Counted from the first letter of the stretch, positions 35,422 through 43,960 are shown. The stretch is DNA of 64,000 nucleotides from Cryobacterium mannosilyticum (GCF_004402705.1 NZ_SOFM01000026.1:5020-69019), one strand, 5' to 3'. The notes: generated from the letters alone by a model not told the origin. Program-made: numbers and translations.

Positions 35422-36672
35422 TTACAACGTTGTACCGAATTCATCGGGCCGGTACGAAGCGGCGAGGCGCGCGCCGGCCCGCTCGAGCCACGCGGCCGCG
35501 TCGCGGGTCGCGCTTTCCCGGCCGCGGGCGAGGTCGGTGAGGGACACCGCGATCGTGAAACCGGTGGTGGGCGCCTCAATCAGCCCGGCCACGAGCATGG
35601 CCTGCGCCCCGGCGTCGGCGGCGAGCGCGGCCAGGTAGCCCGGCACCTTCCCCGCCGCCGATTGGGAGTCGAACCGGCCTTCTCCGGTCACGACGACGGA
35701 TGCCCCCCGCACCGCCGCCGGAACCCCCAGCGCCCCCGCCACGGCATCGGCCCCCGGGGCGAGAGTCGCCCCCCAGGCCAGCAGCCCGAAGCCCGTTCCG
35801 CCCGCGGCCCCTGCGCCAGGGATCTCCGCGGCCGCCGCACCCGGAGCGGCCGCCGCACCCGTACCCACGGCCGCCGCACTCGCACCCACACCAGCACCCG
35901 CATCGGCGGCCCCAACCTCGGCCCCGGCCCGCGCGTCCCCGACGGCGGCCGCCCACCGGGCCAGCCCGGCCTCCAGACCCGCCACCTGCTCCGGGCTCGC
36001 GCCCTTCTGCGGGCCGAACACGGCGGCCGCACCCCGCTCGCCGAGCAGCGGACTGGTCACATCAGTGAGCACGAGCGCCCCTCCCGGCGGCAGCGGGCGC
36101 AGGCCGGACAGCTCCACGGCGGCCAGCCGGGCGAGGCCGTGGCCGCCCGGCGGCACCGGTCGGCCCGCCGAGTCGAGGAGCACGGCGCCGAGCGCCCGGA
36201 GCATGCCCGAGCCGCCGTCGGTCGAGCCGCTGCCGCCGATGGCGAGCAGCAGCCGGGTGACTCCCTGGTCCAGGGCGGCGGCAATGGCCTGGCCGAAGCC
36301 CAGCGTGTGCGCGTCGAGCGGCCGCAGCCGGTCGAGCAGGGTGATCCCGCTCGTCGCCGCCAGCTCGACAACGCCGGTGCCGTCCGGCAGCAGCAGCCAG
36401 TGCGTGTCGACCGGCCGGCCGTCCGGTCCCGACACGGTCACCGGCATCCGGGTCGCGCCCGGCAGAGCGAGTTCGAACGCGTCGAGGGTTCCCTCGCCGC
36501 CGTCGGCCATCGGCAGCAGCCGCAGCCGGTCCTGCGGGCGGACGGATGCCCAGCCCGCCGCGATCCGGCGCGCGGCGTCGCTCGCCCCGATCGTGCCCTT
36601 GAACGAATCCGGCGCGATCACAACCACCCGGCCGCCGGCACGGGCAGCGGTCCGGGAAGGGGGATTCGACAC
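35422..36672 (-). CDS. Glycerate kinase (GarK/GlxK family) with Ala/Gly-rich insert
   Basis: About 416 aa, phosphorylating D-glycerate. Family motifs are VVVIAPDSFKGTIGASDAA, LPMADGGEGTLDAF, IGGSGSTDGGSGMLRALGA and VVVTGEGRFDSQSAAGKVP. Between ARWAAAVGD and the conserved GAGAAGGTGFGLLAW lies an insert of about 45 residues made almost only of Ala, Gly and Val, longer than usual. GTG at 36672 was chosen because GGAGG sits seven bases upstream; an ATG at 36702 lacks one. Its TAA (35424-35422) lies inside the lacI operator, so the operator is partly coding sequence. Confidence 0.9.
   Translation of the reverse strand: MSNPPSRTAARAGGRVVVIAPDSFKGTIGASDAARRIAAGWASVRPQDRLRLLPMADGGEGTLDAFELALPGATRMPVTVSGPDGRPVDTHWLLLPDGTGVVELAATSGITLLDRLRPLDAHTLGFGQAIAAALDQGVTRLLLAIGGSGSTDGGSGMLRALGAVLLDSAGRPVPPGGHGLARLAAVELSGLRPLPPGGALVLTDVTSPLLGERGAAAVFGPQKGASPEQVAGLEAGLARWAAAVGDARAGAEVGAADAGAGVGASAAAVGTGAAAAPGAAAAEIPGAGAAGGTGFGLLAWGATLAPGADAVAGALGVPAAVRGASVVVTGEGRFDSQSAAGKVPGYLAALAADAGAQAMLVAGLIEAPTTGFTIAVSLTDLARGRESATRDAAAWLERAGARLAASYRPDEFGTTL
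35423..35434. promoter_or_regulatory. LacI operator TACAACGTTGTA upstream of lacI
   Basis: A perfect 12-bp palindrome identical to the one at 34249-34260, 54 bases before the lacI start. It overlaps the last codons and stop of the glycerate kinase gene. Autoregulation of lacI is the simplest reading. Confidence 0.75.
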
Positions 36673-36763
36673 TGGTGACCTCCGATGGTGCTGCGTGGCC
36701 ATTCTGCTCCTGATGCGCCGGAACGCCCGGCCCCGGCGCGATCAACACGGCTAGGGTGAGGCC

Positions 36764-38089
36764 GTGACCGACTACGCCGCGCTCCCCATCGACGCCGATT
36801 CCCACGCCGCCCTGGCGGCCGACGGCCTCGAGTTGCGCCTGATCGACCCTGCCGATGACTCCGCCGTGACGCGCTGGCTGCAGGCGGATGCCCGCGGCTT
36901 CCACGATTCCGCGCCCGGCGCGGAGTCGCTCGCCGCCCAGGCCGCGGAGGTGGCCGGCGACCGGATCACGGCCGTGCTCGACCCGGCGGCCGCCGATCCG
37001 GGCACGCCCGTCGCCACGGTGCGGTGCTGGCCGATGGACGTCACCGTTCCCGGCGGCAGCCTCCCGGCCTGGGCGATCAGCTCGGTCACGGTGGCACCGA
37101 CCCACCGGCGCCGGGGCATCGCTCGCGCCCTGCTCACCGCCGAACTTCGCACCGCCACGCGGCTCGGCCTGCCGCTGGCCATGCTGACCGTCTCCGAGGC
37201 CACCATCTACGCCCGCTACGGATTCGGCCCTGCCGCGCACCAGGCCGGCTACACGATCGACACGACCAGAGCCCGCTGGGCCGGTCCGGGGCCGGCCGGC
37301 CGCCTGCACCTGGTCGCGCCGGACACGCTCCTGACCGACGGGCCGCCCGTCTTCGCCCGGGCGCGAGAGCTGGCCGGGGTGGCCGGCGAGGTCGACCGGC
37401 GGGAAGGCTGGTGGCGGAAGGCGCTAGGCCTGATGCCGGCAGCGCCGGGCACCCCCGAGCTCACCCTCCGCGCCGTGCGTTTCGACGACGCCGACGGCAT
37501 CCCCCAGGGTTTCGCCCTCTATCGGGTGGCCCTCGGGCCCAGCGGCTACCCGGCCCGGCTGGATCTCGCCGACCTGGTCGCTGCGACCGACGACGCCTAC
37601 GCGGGGCTCTGGCGATTCCTGCTCGAGATGGATCTGGTCAGCGAGGTCGCAGCCCCGCTCCGCAGCGTGGCCGAGCCCGTCCGCTGGCAGGTCGCCGACC
37701 CGCGCGCCCTGCGCAAGACCGACGAGCGCGACCACCTCTGGCTGCGCATCCTCGACCTGCCCGTCGTGCTCGGCCGGCGCCGCTACTCCGCGCCCGGCAC
37801 CTTCCACCTCACGGTGAGCGACGACCTCGGCTTCGCCGACGGCGAGTTCCGGCTCACGGTGGATGAACACGGCCGCGGCGACGCCCGACCGGTGACCGCA
37901 CCGGCCGCATCCGACGGAGTGCGGGTCTCCCTGTCCGCCGCGGACCTGGCCAGCCTCTACCTCGGCGGCACGAGCGCGGTCACCCTCGTCAGGGCAGGCC
38001 GGCTCAGCGAGGGCAGCACGGATGCCGCCGCGCGCCTCGACGCCGCGTTCCACACCATTCAGCCGCCGCACCTGAGCACCTGGTTCTGA
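36764..38089 (+). CDS. Eis-like GNAT N-acetyltransferase
   Basis: 441 aa with the three-part architecture of the Eis family. The N-terminal GNAT domain has WAISSVTVAPTHRRRGIARA, which contains the acetyl-CoA-binding RRRGIA. A second GNAT-like region includes GFALYRVALGP, and an SCP2-like C-terminal domain (FHLTVSDDLGFADGEFRLTV). As in characterised Eis enzymes, the chain ends in an aromatic residue (LSTWF), whose carboxylate acts as general base in that family. Start is GTG at 36764, divergent from glycerate kinase with a 91-base gap. Eis enzymes acetylate aminoglycosides and other amines; the native substrate here is unknown. Confidence 0.9.
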   Translation: MTDYAALPIDADSHAALAADGLELRLIDPADDSAVTRWLQADARGFHDSAPGAESLAAQAAEVAGDRITAVLDPAAADPGTPVATVRCWPMDVTVPGGSLPAWAISSVTVAPTHRRRGIARALLTAELRTATRLGLPLAMLTVSEATIYARYGFGPAAHQAGYTIDTTRARWAGPGPAGRLHLVAPDTLLTDGPPVFARARELAGVAGEVDRREGWWRKALGLMPAAPGTPELTLRAVRFDDADGIPQGFALYRVALGPSGYPARLDLADLVAATDDAYAGLWRFLLEMDLVSEVAAPLRSVAEPVRWQVADPRALRKTDERDHLWLRILDLPVVLGRRRYSAPGTFHLTVSDDLGFADGEFRLTVDEHGRGDARPVTAPAASDGVRVSLSAADLASLYLGGTSAVTLVRAGRLSEGSTDAAARLDAAFHTIQPPHLSTWF

Positions 38090-38128
38090 GCCGCGCGGGG
38101 GAGGGACCTCCTCGTCGTCGACCCCGCC

Positions 38129-39157
38129 TCATCGCGGAGCGGGCTGTCTGACGACGTGGCCGAACGTGATCACGGCGCTTCCTCTCTTGTGCCCGGACTC
38201 CACGTACTGGTGGGACAGGGCGGCGTCTTCCATGCGGTCCGTCCGGCCGATGAAGGGCACGAGTGCGCCCGACTCGGCGAGCGCCCCGAGGAAGACCAGG
38301 TTCTTCGCCATCTCGTCCTGCCCGGCCAGGCCGGTGAACTCGATCGCGGCTTTCCTCCGGCCGAACCGGGAGGTCCAGGCCATCCAGCCGAGGATCGCGG
38401 GTGAGGGCACCGTCGCGAGGAACAGGCCGTCGCGCGTGAGCGCCCGGCGGCTGCGGGTGAAGGAGCTCTTCCCCACGGCGTCGAAGATCACGTCATAGCG
38501 GTCCCTGGCGTCGGTGAAGTCCTCGGCCGCGTAGTCGATCACCACGTCCGCTCCCAGTGCTCGCACCGCTTCGCCGTTGGCGTTGCTGCACACCGCGGTG
38601 ACGCGTGCGCCGTAGTACTTGGCGAGCTGGACCGCTGCGGAGCCGACCGCCCCGGCAGCGCCGTTGATGAGGATCGACTGTCCCGGCGCGATCCGCGCGC
38701 GGTCGCGCAGGAACGGAAGCGCGGTGACGGAACCGTCGAACGCCGCGACGGCGTCGATGTCGCTCAACCGATCCGGGGTTCGAATGATCACTCCCGCCTC
38801 GGGAGCCACGACGTATTCAGCGTGTGCGGCGAAGCCGACGACGTTGACACCGGTGACGCGGTCGCCGACCGCGAATCGGGTCACGTCACCACCGACCGCC
38901 TCCACGGTGCCGGCGAAGTTCGTGCCGAGCACCGGCCACTTGGGCCGGGTCACCCCGAAGTAGAGTCGCGCCATCGCGGCCCCTCGTCTGGCCTCGACCA
39001 TCGCCGCGGTCACGACCGAGGCCCGGTTGCGCACGAGCACCTCGTGTGCACGGGGGACCGGCCTGGCGATCTCCTCGATCTCCACGCGATCCGGCGGACC
39101 GTAGCTGCGCGAGACGACGGCCCTCATGCGATCGCCGGCCGGGGGTGTGGGATCCAT
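38129..39157 (-). CDS. NADPH:quinone oxidoreductase-like zinc-less MDR protein
   Basis: 342 aa of the medium-chain dehydrogenase/reductase superfamily. An N-terminal GroES-like domain (VEIEEIARPVPRAHEVLVRN, GTNFAGTVEAVG) is followed by a Rossmann domain with INGAAGAVGSAAVQLAKYYG, the AAGAVG nucleotide motif. There is no cysteine/histidine set for catalytic or structural zinc. AAGGAAG lies eight bases before ATG 39157. It is divergent from a TetR gene with a putative shared operator, implying induction by a reactive quinone or enone (inference). Confidence 0.9.
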   Translation of the reverse strand: MDPTPPAGDRMRAVVSRSYGPPDRVEIEEIARPVPRAHEVLVRNRASVVTAAMVEARRGAAMARLYFGVTRPKWPVLGTNFAGTVEAVGGDVTRFAVGDRVTGVNVVGFAAHAEYVVAPEAGVIIRTPDRLSDIDAVAAFDGSVTALPFLRDRARIAPGQSILINGAAGAVGSAAVQLAKYYGARVTAVCSNANGEAVRALGADVVIDYAAEDFTDARDRYDVIFDAVGKSSFTRSRRALTRDGLFLATVPSPAILGWMAWTSRFGRRKAAIEFTGLAGQDEMAKNLVFLGALAESGALVPFIGRTDRMEDAALSHQYVESGHKRGSAVITFGHVVRQPAPR

Positions 39158-39185
39158 GGCTTCACTTCCTTACGTTGTATGTGAT

Positions 39186-39201
39186 TACAACTTACGCTGT
39201 A
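39186..39201. promoter_or_regulatory. Candidate TetR operator between reductase and tetR
   Basis: TACAACTTACGCTGTA is a palindrome with 12 of 16 matching positions. It lies in the 112-base divergent region, which also holds further TTGTA/TACAA half sites (for example TTGTAAG downstream and ACGTTGTATG upstream). Confidence 0.5.
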
Positions 39202-39269
39202 GGTTTATCTTGTAAGCACGATATGCGTACGTGGTAAGGTTTGTCAACCGGAAAGTGCAGGAGACCGAC

Positions 39270-39992
39270 ATGGCATCACCGCGCAAGGCAGCGCCAGCGC
39301 CCCGAATCCGCCTCAACCGCGAGCGGGTGATCGCCGCAGCCATCGTCCTCGCCGACACCGGGGGGCTCGAGGCCCTCACCATGCGACGCCTCGGCGACGA
39401 CCTGAACGTGGAGGCCATGTCGATCTACAACCACGTGGCCAACAAGGACGACCTGATCAACGGCATGGCCGATGCGATCTTCGGCGAGATCGAGTTGCCG
39501 TCGCACAGTGACGACTGGAAGAGCGCCATCCGCAAGCGGTCGATCTCCTTCCGTGAGGTCCTGGCCCGTCACCCCTGGGCGACCACCGTGCGAGATTCCG
39601 GGACCAATCCGGGACCGGCCACCCTCCGGCACCATGACCGGGTGATCGGAACCTTCCGCAACGGCGGGTTCTCGGTGGAGAAGACGGCCCACGCGTTCTC
39701 GGCCGTCGACAGCTACATCTACGGGTTTGCGATGCAGGAGAAGAGCCTGCCCGTCACCACATCGGAGGAAACGGCGGCGATGGCCGCGATCATGCTCGCG
39801 CAGTTGCCCCGCAGCGAATACCCCTACCTGGCCGAGCTCACGGCAGACCACGTGTTGAAGCCGGGGTACTTCTACGGTGACGAGTTCCTGGTCGGGCTCG
39901 ACCTCGTACTCGACGGGCTCGCCACCATGCTGGGCGCCGACCAGCACCCTGGCTCACAGCCGCCTCACAGCCGCGCCGCACTTCGCCGATAG
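39270..39992 (+). CDS. TetR-family regulator with TetR_C domain
   Basis: 240 aa. The N-terminal HTH reads RVIAAAIVLADTGGLEALTM then RRLGDDLNVEAMSIYNHVANKDD, the pattern of class TetR (tetracycline-repressor) proteins, where LGVxxxSLYxHVxxKxxL is usual. The C-terminal domain (FRNGGFSVEKTAHAFSAVDSYIYGF) fits TetR_C. The ATG at 39270 follows AGGAGA at five bases; an upstream in-frame GTG was not used. It is divergent from the oxidoreductase gene and likely represses it. Confidence 0.92.
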   Translation: MASPRKAAPAPRIRLNRERVIAAAIVLADTGGLEALTMRRLGDDLNVEAMSIYNHVANKDDLINGMADAIFGEIELPSHSDDWKSAIRKRSISFREVLARHPWATTVRDSGTNPGPATLRHHDRVIGTFRNGGFSVEKTAHAFSAVDSYIYGFAMQEKSLPVTTSEETAAMAAIMLAQLPRSEYPYLAELTADHVLKPGYFYGDEFLVGLDLVLDGLATMLGADQHPGSQPPHSRAALRR

Positions 39993-40049
39993 GCGCACGC
40001 CGTAACCTTGAACCGAAGAGTCAGCCCAGACGAAACGGTGCACAGCGAG

Positions 40050-40925
40050 ATGAACAGCAACGCCTACGGCAAGCCAGTCCCCCCGAAGAAGGACCGCCGC
40101 GAGCAGGCGCGCGAAAGCGCCCGGCTCATGCGCGAGGAGCAGCAGAAGCGCGACAAGCGCAAGCGCCTCTTCATGCGCGGAGGGATCGGGGCCGGCCTGC
40201 TCGCCGTTGCGGCGATCGTCGCCCTGGTGATCGTCAACAGCGTCGGACCTGCCGCCGCCGGCCCGGCCAACATGGCCAGTGACGGCATCCTGCTCACCGG
40301 CGACGGTTCGGCGATCACGGCCACGCCGACGAAGGCCCTCGCCGCCGACGCCAAGCCGATCGCGACCGACCGCACCGCCCTCACCGGCACCGCGAACATC
40401 GCCGTCTACGTCGACTACCTGTGCCCGTATTGCGGCCAGTTCGAGGCCACCAACGGCGCGCAGATCGCGAGCTGGGTCACCGCCGGAACCGCCACGCTCG
40501 AGTTCCACCCGATCTCGATCCTCGATTCCAACTCCGCGGGCAGCAAGTACTCCACCCGGGCCGCCAACGCGGTCGCCTGCGTGGCGAATTACCAGCCGGA
40601 CGACTTCCTCGCCGTGAACACGGCCCTGTTCGCCAGCCAGCCCAAGGAGAGCACCACCGGGCTCACCGACGCCGAACTGGCCGGCCTGGTCAAGACCGCC
40701 GGGGTCACCGACAAGAAGGTGGCCTCCTGCATCACCGACCGTGCCTTCGCGAGCTGGCTGGGCGCCGCCACCAAGCGCGCCCTGGCCGGCCCGCTGCCGG
40801 ATGCCGACATCAAGAAGATCAGCGGCACGCCGACCGTGCTGGTGAACGGCGTCGCGTACGCGGGCGCCCTCGACAACGCCGCAACGTTCTCTGACTTCGT
40901 CACCGCACAGGTCGCCGCGAAGTAG
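40050..40925 (+). CDS. Membrane-anchored DsbA/DSBA-like thioredoxin protein
   Basis: 291 aa. A highly charged cytoplasmic N-terminus (about 1-43, KDRREQARESARLMREEQQK) precedes one membrane helix (about 44-64). An extracytoplasmic thioredoxin fold follows with CPYC in YVDYLCPYCGQFEATN (C125, C128) and a cis-Pro region SGTPTVLVNG. This arrangement is typical of actinobacterial DsbA-like oxidoreductases (thioredoxin_4), which form or shuffle disulfides in exported proteins. An additional Cys pair (ACVANY, ASCITD) occurs in the helical insert. The start is uncertain: GTG at 40038 is also in frame. Confidence 0.9.
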   Translation: MNSNAYGKPVPPKKDRREQARESARLMREEQQKRDKRKRLFMRGGIGAGLLAVAAIVALVIVNSVGPAAAGPANMASDGILLTGDGSAITATPTKALAADAKPIATDRTALTGTANIAVYVDYLCPYCGQFEATNGAQIASWVTAGTATLEFHPISILDSNSAGSKYSTRAANAVACVANYQPDDFLAVNTALFASQPKESTTGLTDAELAGLVKTAGVTDKKVASCITDRAFASWLGAATKRALAGPLPDADIKKISGTPTVLVNGVAYAGALDNAATFSDFVTAQVAAK

Positions 40926-40933
40926 GGTCCCGC

Positions 40934-41260
40934 ATGCAGGTGTTCGGCCAGACCGTCGACGACGAGACCCGTTGCGTGCACTACCGCACGCCGGCGGATA
41001 TCGTGGCGATCAAGTTCGCCTGTTGCGGCCGGTTCTACCCCTGCTTCCTCTGCCACACGGCCGGGGAGATGCACCCGGCCCGGCAATGGCCGGCATCGGA
41101 GTGGTCTGAGCCGGCCATCCTCTGCGGCGCCTGCCAGGGCACCCTGAGCATCACCGATTACCGGCAGGTCACCCGGTGCCCGCACTGCTCGGCCCCGTTT
41201 AATGACGGATGCCGCGCCCACGCTCACCTGTACTTCGAGGTTCCGGCGCCCACCGCCTGA
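40934..41260 (+). CDS. CHY-type zinc-finger protein
   Basis: 108 aa with the CHY zinc-finger pattern: RCVHYRTPADIVAIKFACC, YPCFLCHTAGEMH, LCGACQGTLSITDYRQVTRCP and HCSAPFNDGCRAHAHLYF. Ten Cys and several His residues can hold multiple zinc ions. Bacterial stand-alone CHY proteins are small cytoplasmic proteins of unknown function. It starts eight bases after the DsbA-like gene and is probably cotranscribed. No secretion signal. Confidence 0.92.
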   Translation: MQVFGQTVDDETRCVHYRTPADIVAIKFACCGRFYPCFLCHTAGEMHPARQWPASEWSEPAILCGACQGTLSITDYRQVTRCPHCSAPFNDGCRAHAHLYFEVPAPTA

Positions 41261-41285
41261 GCCCGCGAGGCATCCGGGTCTGCGC

Positions 41286-41984
41286 CTACTGCGGCCCGGC
41301 CCGGTCGGTCAGCCAGGCGAACGGATCGGTGGGGGTGACCCCGTCGAGGAGGATCTCGAAGTGCAGGTGCGGCCCGGTGCTCTGCCCGGTGTTGCCCACG
41401 GCGCCGAGTTGGTCGCCGACGGATACGGCTTGCCCGACGGCCACGGCGAGCGAGCCCTCCTGGAAGTGCGCGTAGACGCTGCTGACGAGCCGCCCGTCGA
41501 TCGTGTGGTCGAGCACGACGTGCACGCCCAGTCCGCCGTCGTCGTAGGCGGACACCTCGCGCACGACGCCGTCGGCTATCGCGTGCACGGGCGTTCCCTC
41601 GCCGGGGAGGAGGTCGAGCCCCTTGTGGAACGACGAGCAGCCGGCGCACGGCGAGTCCCGCGGGCCGAAGCGGTCGGAGAGCCGCACCGCCATCGGGAAC
41701 GGCCATTGCACGGCGGGTCGGGCCGCGGCCGCGGCGCTGGCCACGGCGCTGGCCACGGCGGCCGGTGTCTGGCCGACGGAGTAGCCGTCCCGCGCGATCG
41801 CGGCCACGAGCACGTTGCCCGCGTCCAGGCTCTGCGCCGGACCGGTCGACGCCGCCGCGATGAGCGACGGGCCGGACGAGCCTTCGCGTTCGACGGCCTG
41901 GGCCGGAATCGCGAGCACCGTGGTCAGCAGGGCGGCGAGCACCATCGAGAGGAACGCGAACGCGGCCGGCCTACGCGTCCGCAT
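41286..41984 (-). CDS. Secreted M23 (LytM-type) metallopeptidase
   Basis: 232 aa. Signal peptide MRTRRPAAFAFLSMVLAALL with cleavage near AQAVER. After an Ala-rich linker (roughly 70-95) comes the peptidase domain. Zinc ligands lie in FHKGLDLLPGEGTPV (HxxxD) and HLHFEILLDG (HxH), with the surrounding GNTGQSTGPHLHF motif. It probably cuts peptide cross-links of the cell wall; both ligand motifs are intact so activity is likely. Two cysteines (SPCAGCSS) just before the first zinc motif could form a disulfide. GGAAGG precedes the ATG by six bases. Confidence 0.93.
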   Translation of the reverse strand: MRTRRPAAFAFLSMVLAALLTTVLAIPAQAVEREGSSGPSLIAAASTGPAQSLDAGNVLVAAIARDGYSVGQTPAAVASAVASAAAAARPAVQWPFPMAVRLSDRFGPRDSPCAGCSSFHKGLDLLPGEGTPVHAIADGVVREVSAYDDGGLGVHVVLDHTIDGRLVSSVYAHFQEGSLAVAVGQAVSVGDQLGAVGNTGQSTGPHLHFEILLDGVTPTDPFAWLTDRAGPQ

Positions 41985-42321
41985 AGGCGCCTTCCAGCGA
42001 AGTGGTCGGGCAGGGCACAGGAGCAGAGCGAAGGGTCATCGGGGATCTCTCGTCGGGGGTCGGGGAGCGGATACCTCGTTCAGACGGAGATGCGTTCACG
42101 GCGTGGAGCTGGCCCAAGGGAACGACGCTCCCTCGTCGGGAAGTGTCCTGGGGCACACCTGGGTCGGCATCGGGCCAGGCGCGCAAGACTCGAGAATATC
42201 TCGGCATCCTGTGAAAGCCATGACCGGGCCGGCCATCCCGCGCCCGCGCGGAGCGGGTTGAGCCGCGATCGCCCGACGGCGGCCGACAGGCACCCTCAGG
42301 CGTCCGCCCTCAGGCCCCCAC
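41985..42321. other. Intergenic region, no gene recognised
   Basis: 337 bases between the M23 peptidase start and the arsR stop. The only structure I see is a 13-base near-palindrome, CGAGAATATCTCG (42191-42203), about 210 bases upstream of the peptidase start. I looked for the cyclic-di-AMP riboswitch that often precedes actinobacterial wall hydrolases and did not find its conserved core. Confidence 0.5.
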
Positions 42322-42681
42322 TCAGACGGCGGCGAGCAGCGCCGCGAGCGAGTCGAGGGCGCCCGGCACGAGGCGGTAGTAAGCCCAGGTCCCGCGCTTG
42401 TCCCGCGTCAGCAGTCCGGCCTCGACGAGCACCTTGAGGTGGTGCGACACGGTCGGCTGGCTGAGTCCGAGCGGTTCGGTCAGGTCGCAGACGCAGGCCT
42501 CGGCATCCGGGTGCGCAGCCACCATCGAGACCAGGCGCAGCCGGGCCGGGTCGGCGAGCGCCTTGAGGGACCTGGCCAGCGCCTCCGCGGCCTCCGCTCC
42601 GATCGCGTCCCGGCTCGCCGGGGCGCAACACGCGGCATCCGCCCCGGTGATCACGGGGGTCTGGATCTCGATGAACGACAT
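42322..42681 (-). CDS. arsR: ArsR-family arsenic-responsive repressor
   Basis: 119 aa winged-helix repressor. The metal motif in the recognition region is EACVCDLTEPLGLSQPTVSH, carrying C63 and C65 in the usual CVC position. A further vicinal pair C18-C19 (DAACCAPAS) lies near the N-terminus, as in actinobacterial As(III) sensors that use N-terminal cysteines. The ATG at 42681 gives a normal family length. It is divergent from acr3 with an operator-like palindrome between, so arsenite binding should derepress both. Confidence 0.93.
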   Translation of the reverse strand: MSFIEIQTPVITGADAACCAPASRDAIGAEAAEALARSLKALADPARLRLVSMVAAHPDAEACVCDLTEPLGLSQPTVSHHLKVLVEAGLLTRDKRGTWAYYRLVPGALDSLAALLAAV

Positions 42682-42702
42682 GAGAACAGTATCCCCCATA
42701 AA

Positions 42703-42720
42703 TTGACATCCATCGATGCA
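42703..42720. promoter_or_regulatory. ArsR operator and promoter in the arsR-acr3 intergenic region
   Basis: TTGACATCCATCGATGCA contains the ArsR-type half sites GACATC and GATG(C) around CATC, overlapping a TTGACA -35 hexamer (42703-42708) facing acr3. This matches the usual ACATC..GATG ArsR operator. Confidence 0.65.
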
Positions 42721-42779
42721 TTCGCCAGACTCCTTACCGATGCCACGCGATCCAGGGTGGCTCAGATCGACGGAGCCGC

Positions 42780-43904
42780 ATGCCATCCCCCGAACCGACC
42801 ACCGCGGTCTCAGCCCGCCTCGGCTTCACCGATCGGTTCCTGCCGGTGTGGATCCTCGCGGCGATGGGCGGCGGGCTGCTGATGGCGGTCTTCACTCCCG
42901 CCGTCGGTGACGCCCTCGGCGCCTTCACGATCGGCTCGATCAGCGTGCCGATCGCGATCGGGCTGCTGGTCATGATGTATCCGGTGCTCGCGAAGGTGCG
43001 CTATTCGGATGCTCGAGCGGTCGCCGGGGACAAGCGGCTGCTGATCTCCTCACTGGTGATGAACTGGCTCATCGGCCCCGCCCTGATGTTCGCCCTCGCC
43101 TGGATCTTCCTGCCCGACCTGCCTGAATACCGCACCGGCCTGATCATCGTGGGCCTCGCCCGCTGCATTGCCATGGTTTTGATCTGGAACGAGTTGGCCT
43201 GTGGCGACCGGGAGGCGGCCGCGTTCCTCGTCGCCGTCAATTCGGTTTTCCAAGTGTTCGCGTTCGCCGCTCTGGGCTGGTTCTACCTGCAGGTGCTCCC
43301 GGCCTGGCTCGGGTTGTCGACCACGAGCGCGGAGTTCTCGATCTGGGCGATTACCGTGAGCGTGCTCGTCTTCCTCGGCATTCCGCTGTTGGCCGGCTAT
43401 CTGTCCCGCCGGATCGGCGAGGCCACCCGCGGCCGCGCCTGGTACGAGAGCCGGTTCCTGCCGAAGGTTGGCCCGTTCGCCCTCTACGGTCTGCTGTTCA
43501 CGATTGTTCTGCTGTTCGCTCTGCAGGGCCGGCAGATCATCGACCGCCCGCTGGACGTCGCACGCATCGCTCTGCCTTTGCTCGTGTACTTCGCGGTGAC
43601 GTTCCTCACCGGTTTCCTTCTCGGCAAGCTGATCGGTCTGTCCTACGAGCGCACCACGACGCTGGCGTTCACCGCCGCGGGCAACAACTTCGAGCTGGCC
43701 ATCGCGGTGGCCATCGGCACCTTCGGCGCCACCAGCGGCCAGGCCCTGGCCGGCATCGTCGGCCCGCTGATCGAGGTCCCGGCGCTGGTCGCCCTCGTCT
43801 ACGTGGCCCTCTGGTTGCGGCCCCGACTGTTCCCGGGGGCCGAGCCGCAGGCATCCGTCGCCGTCGCCGAGCTGGTCGCCGAGCCCGTCCCCGACCGGGT
43901 CTAG
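42780..43904 (+). CDS. acr3: Arsenite efflux transporter, Acr3 family
   Basis: 374 aa with ten predicted helices. Acr3 hallmarks are VPIAIGLLVMMYPVLAKVRY, GLARCIAMVLIWNELACGD (with the essential Cys) and FTAAGNNFELAIAVAIGTFG. It extrudes arsenite using the proton gradient. The divergent arsR suggests induction by arsenite. No arsC reductase is present in the window, so arsenate reduction must be encoded elsewhere. The first residues (MPSPEPTTAV) are hydrophilic. Confidence 0.95.
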   Translation: MPSPEPTTAVSARLGFTDRFLPVWILAAMGGGLLMAVFTPAVGDALGAFTIGSISVPIAIGLLVMMYPVLAKVRYSDARAVAGDKRLLISSLVMNWLIGPALMFALAWIFLPDLPEYRTGLIIVGLARCIAMVLIWNELACGDREAAAFLVAVNSVFQVFAFAALGWFYLQVLPAWLGLSTTSAEFSIWAITVSVLVFLGIPLLAGYLSRRIGEATRGRAWYESRFLPKVGPFALYGLLFTIVLLFALQGRQIIDRPLDVARIALPLLVYFAVTFLTGFLLGKLIGLSYERTTTLAFTAAGNNFELAIAVAIGTFGATSGQALAGIVGPLIEVPALVALVYVALWLRPRLFPGAEPQASVAVAELVAEPVPDRV

Positions 43905-43960
43905 TCTCTTCACCTCCCCGTCCCCCACCCCGCCCCCGCCCCGTCTGATCCCTCTCCCCG

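Noticed and set aside
41985..42240. Cyclic-di-AMP (ydaO-type) riboswitch ahead of the M23 peptidase
   Set aside because: The conserved core and pseudoknot sequences known from actinobacterial examples were not found on the minus strand.
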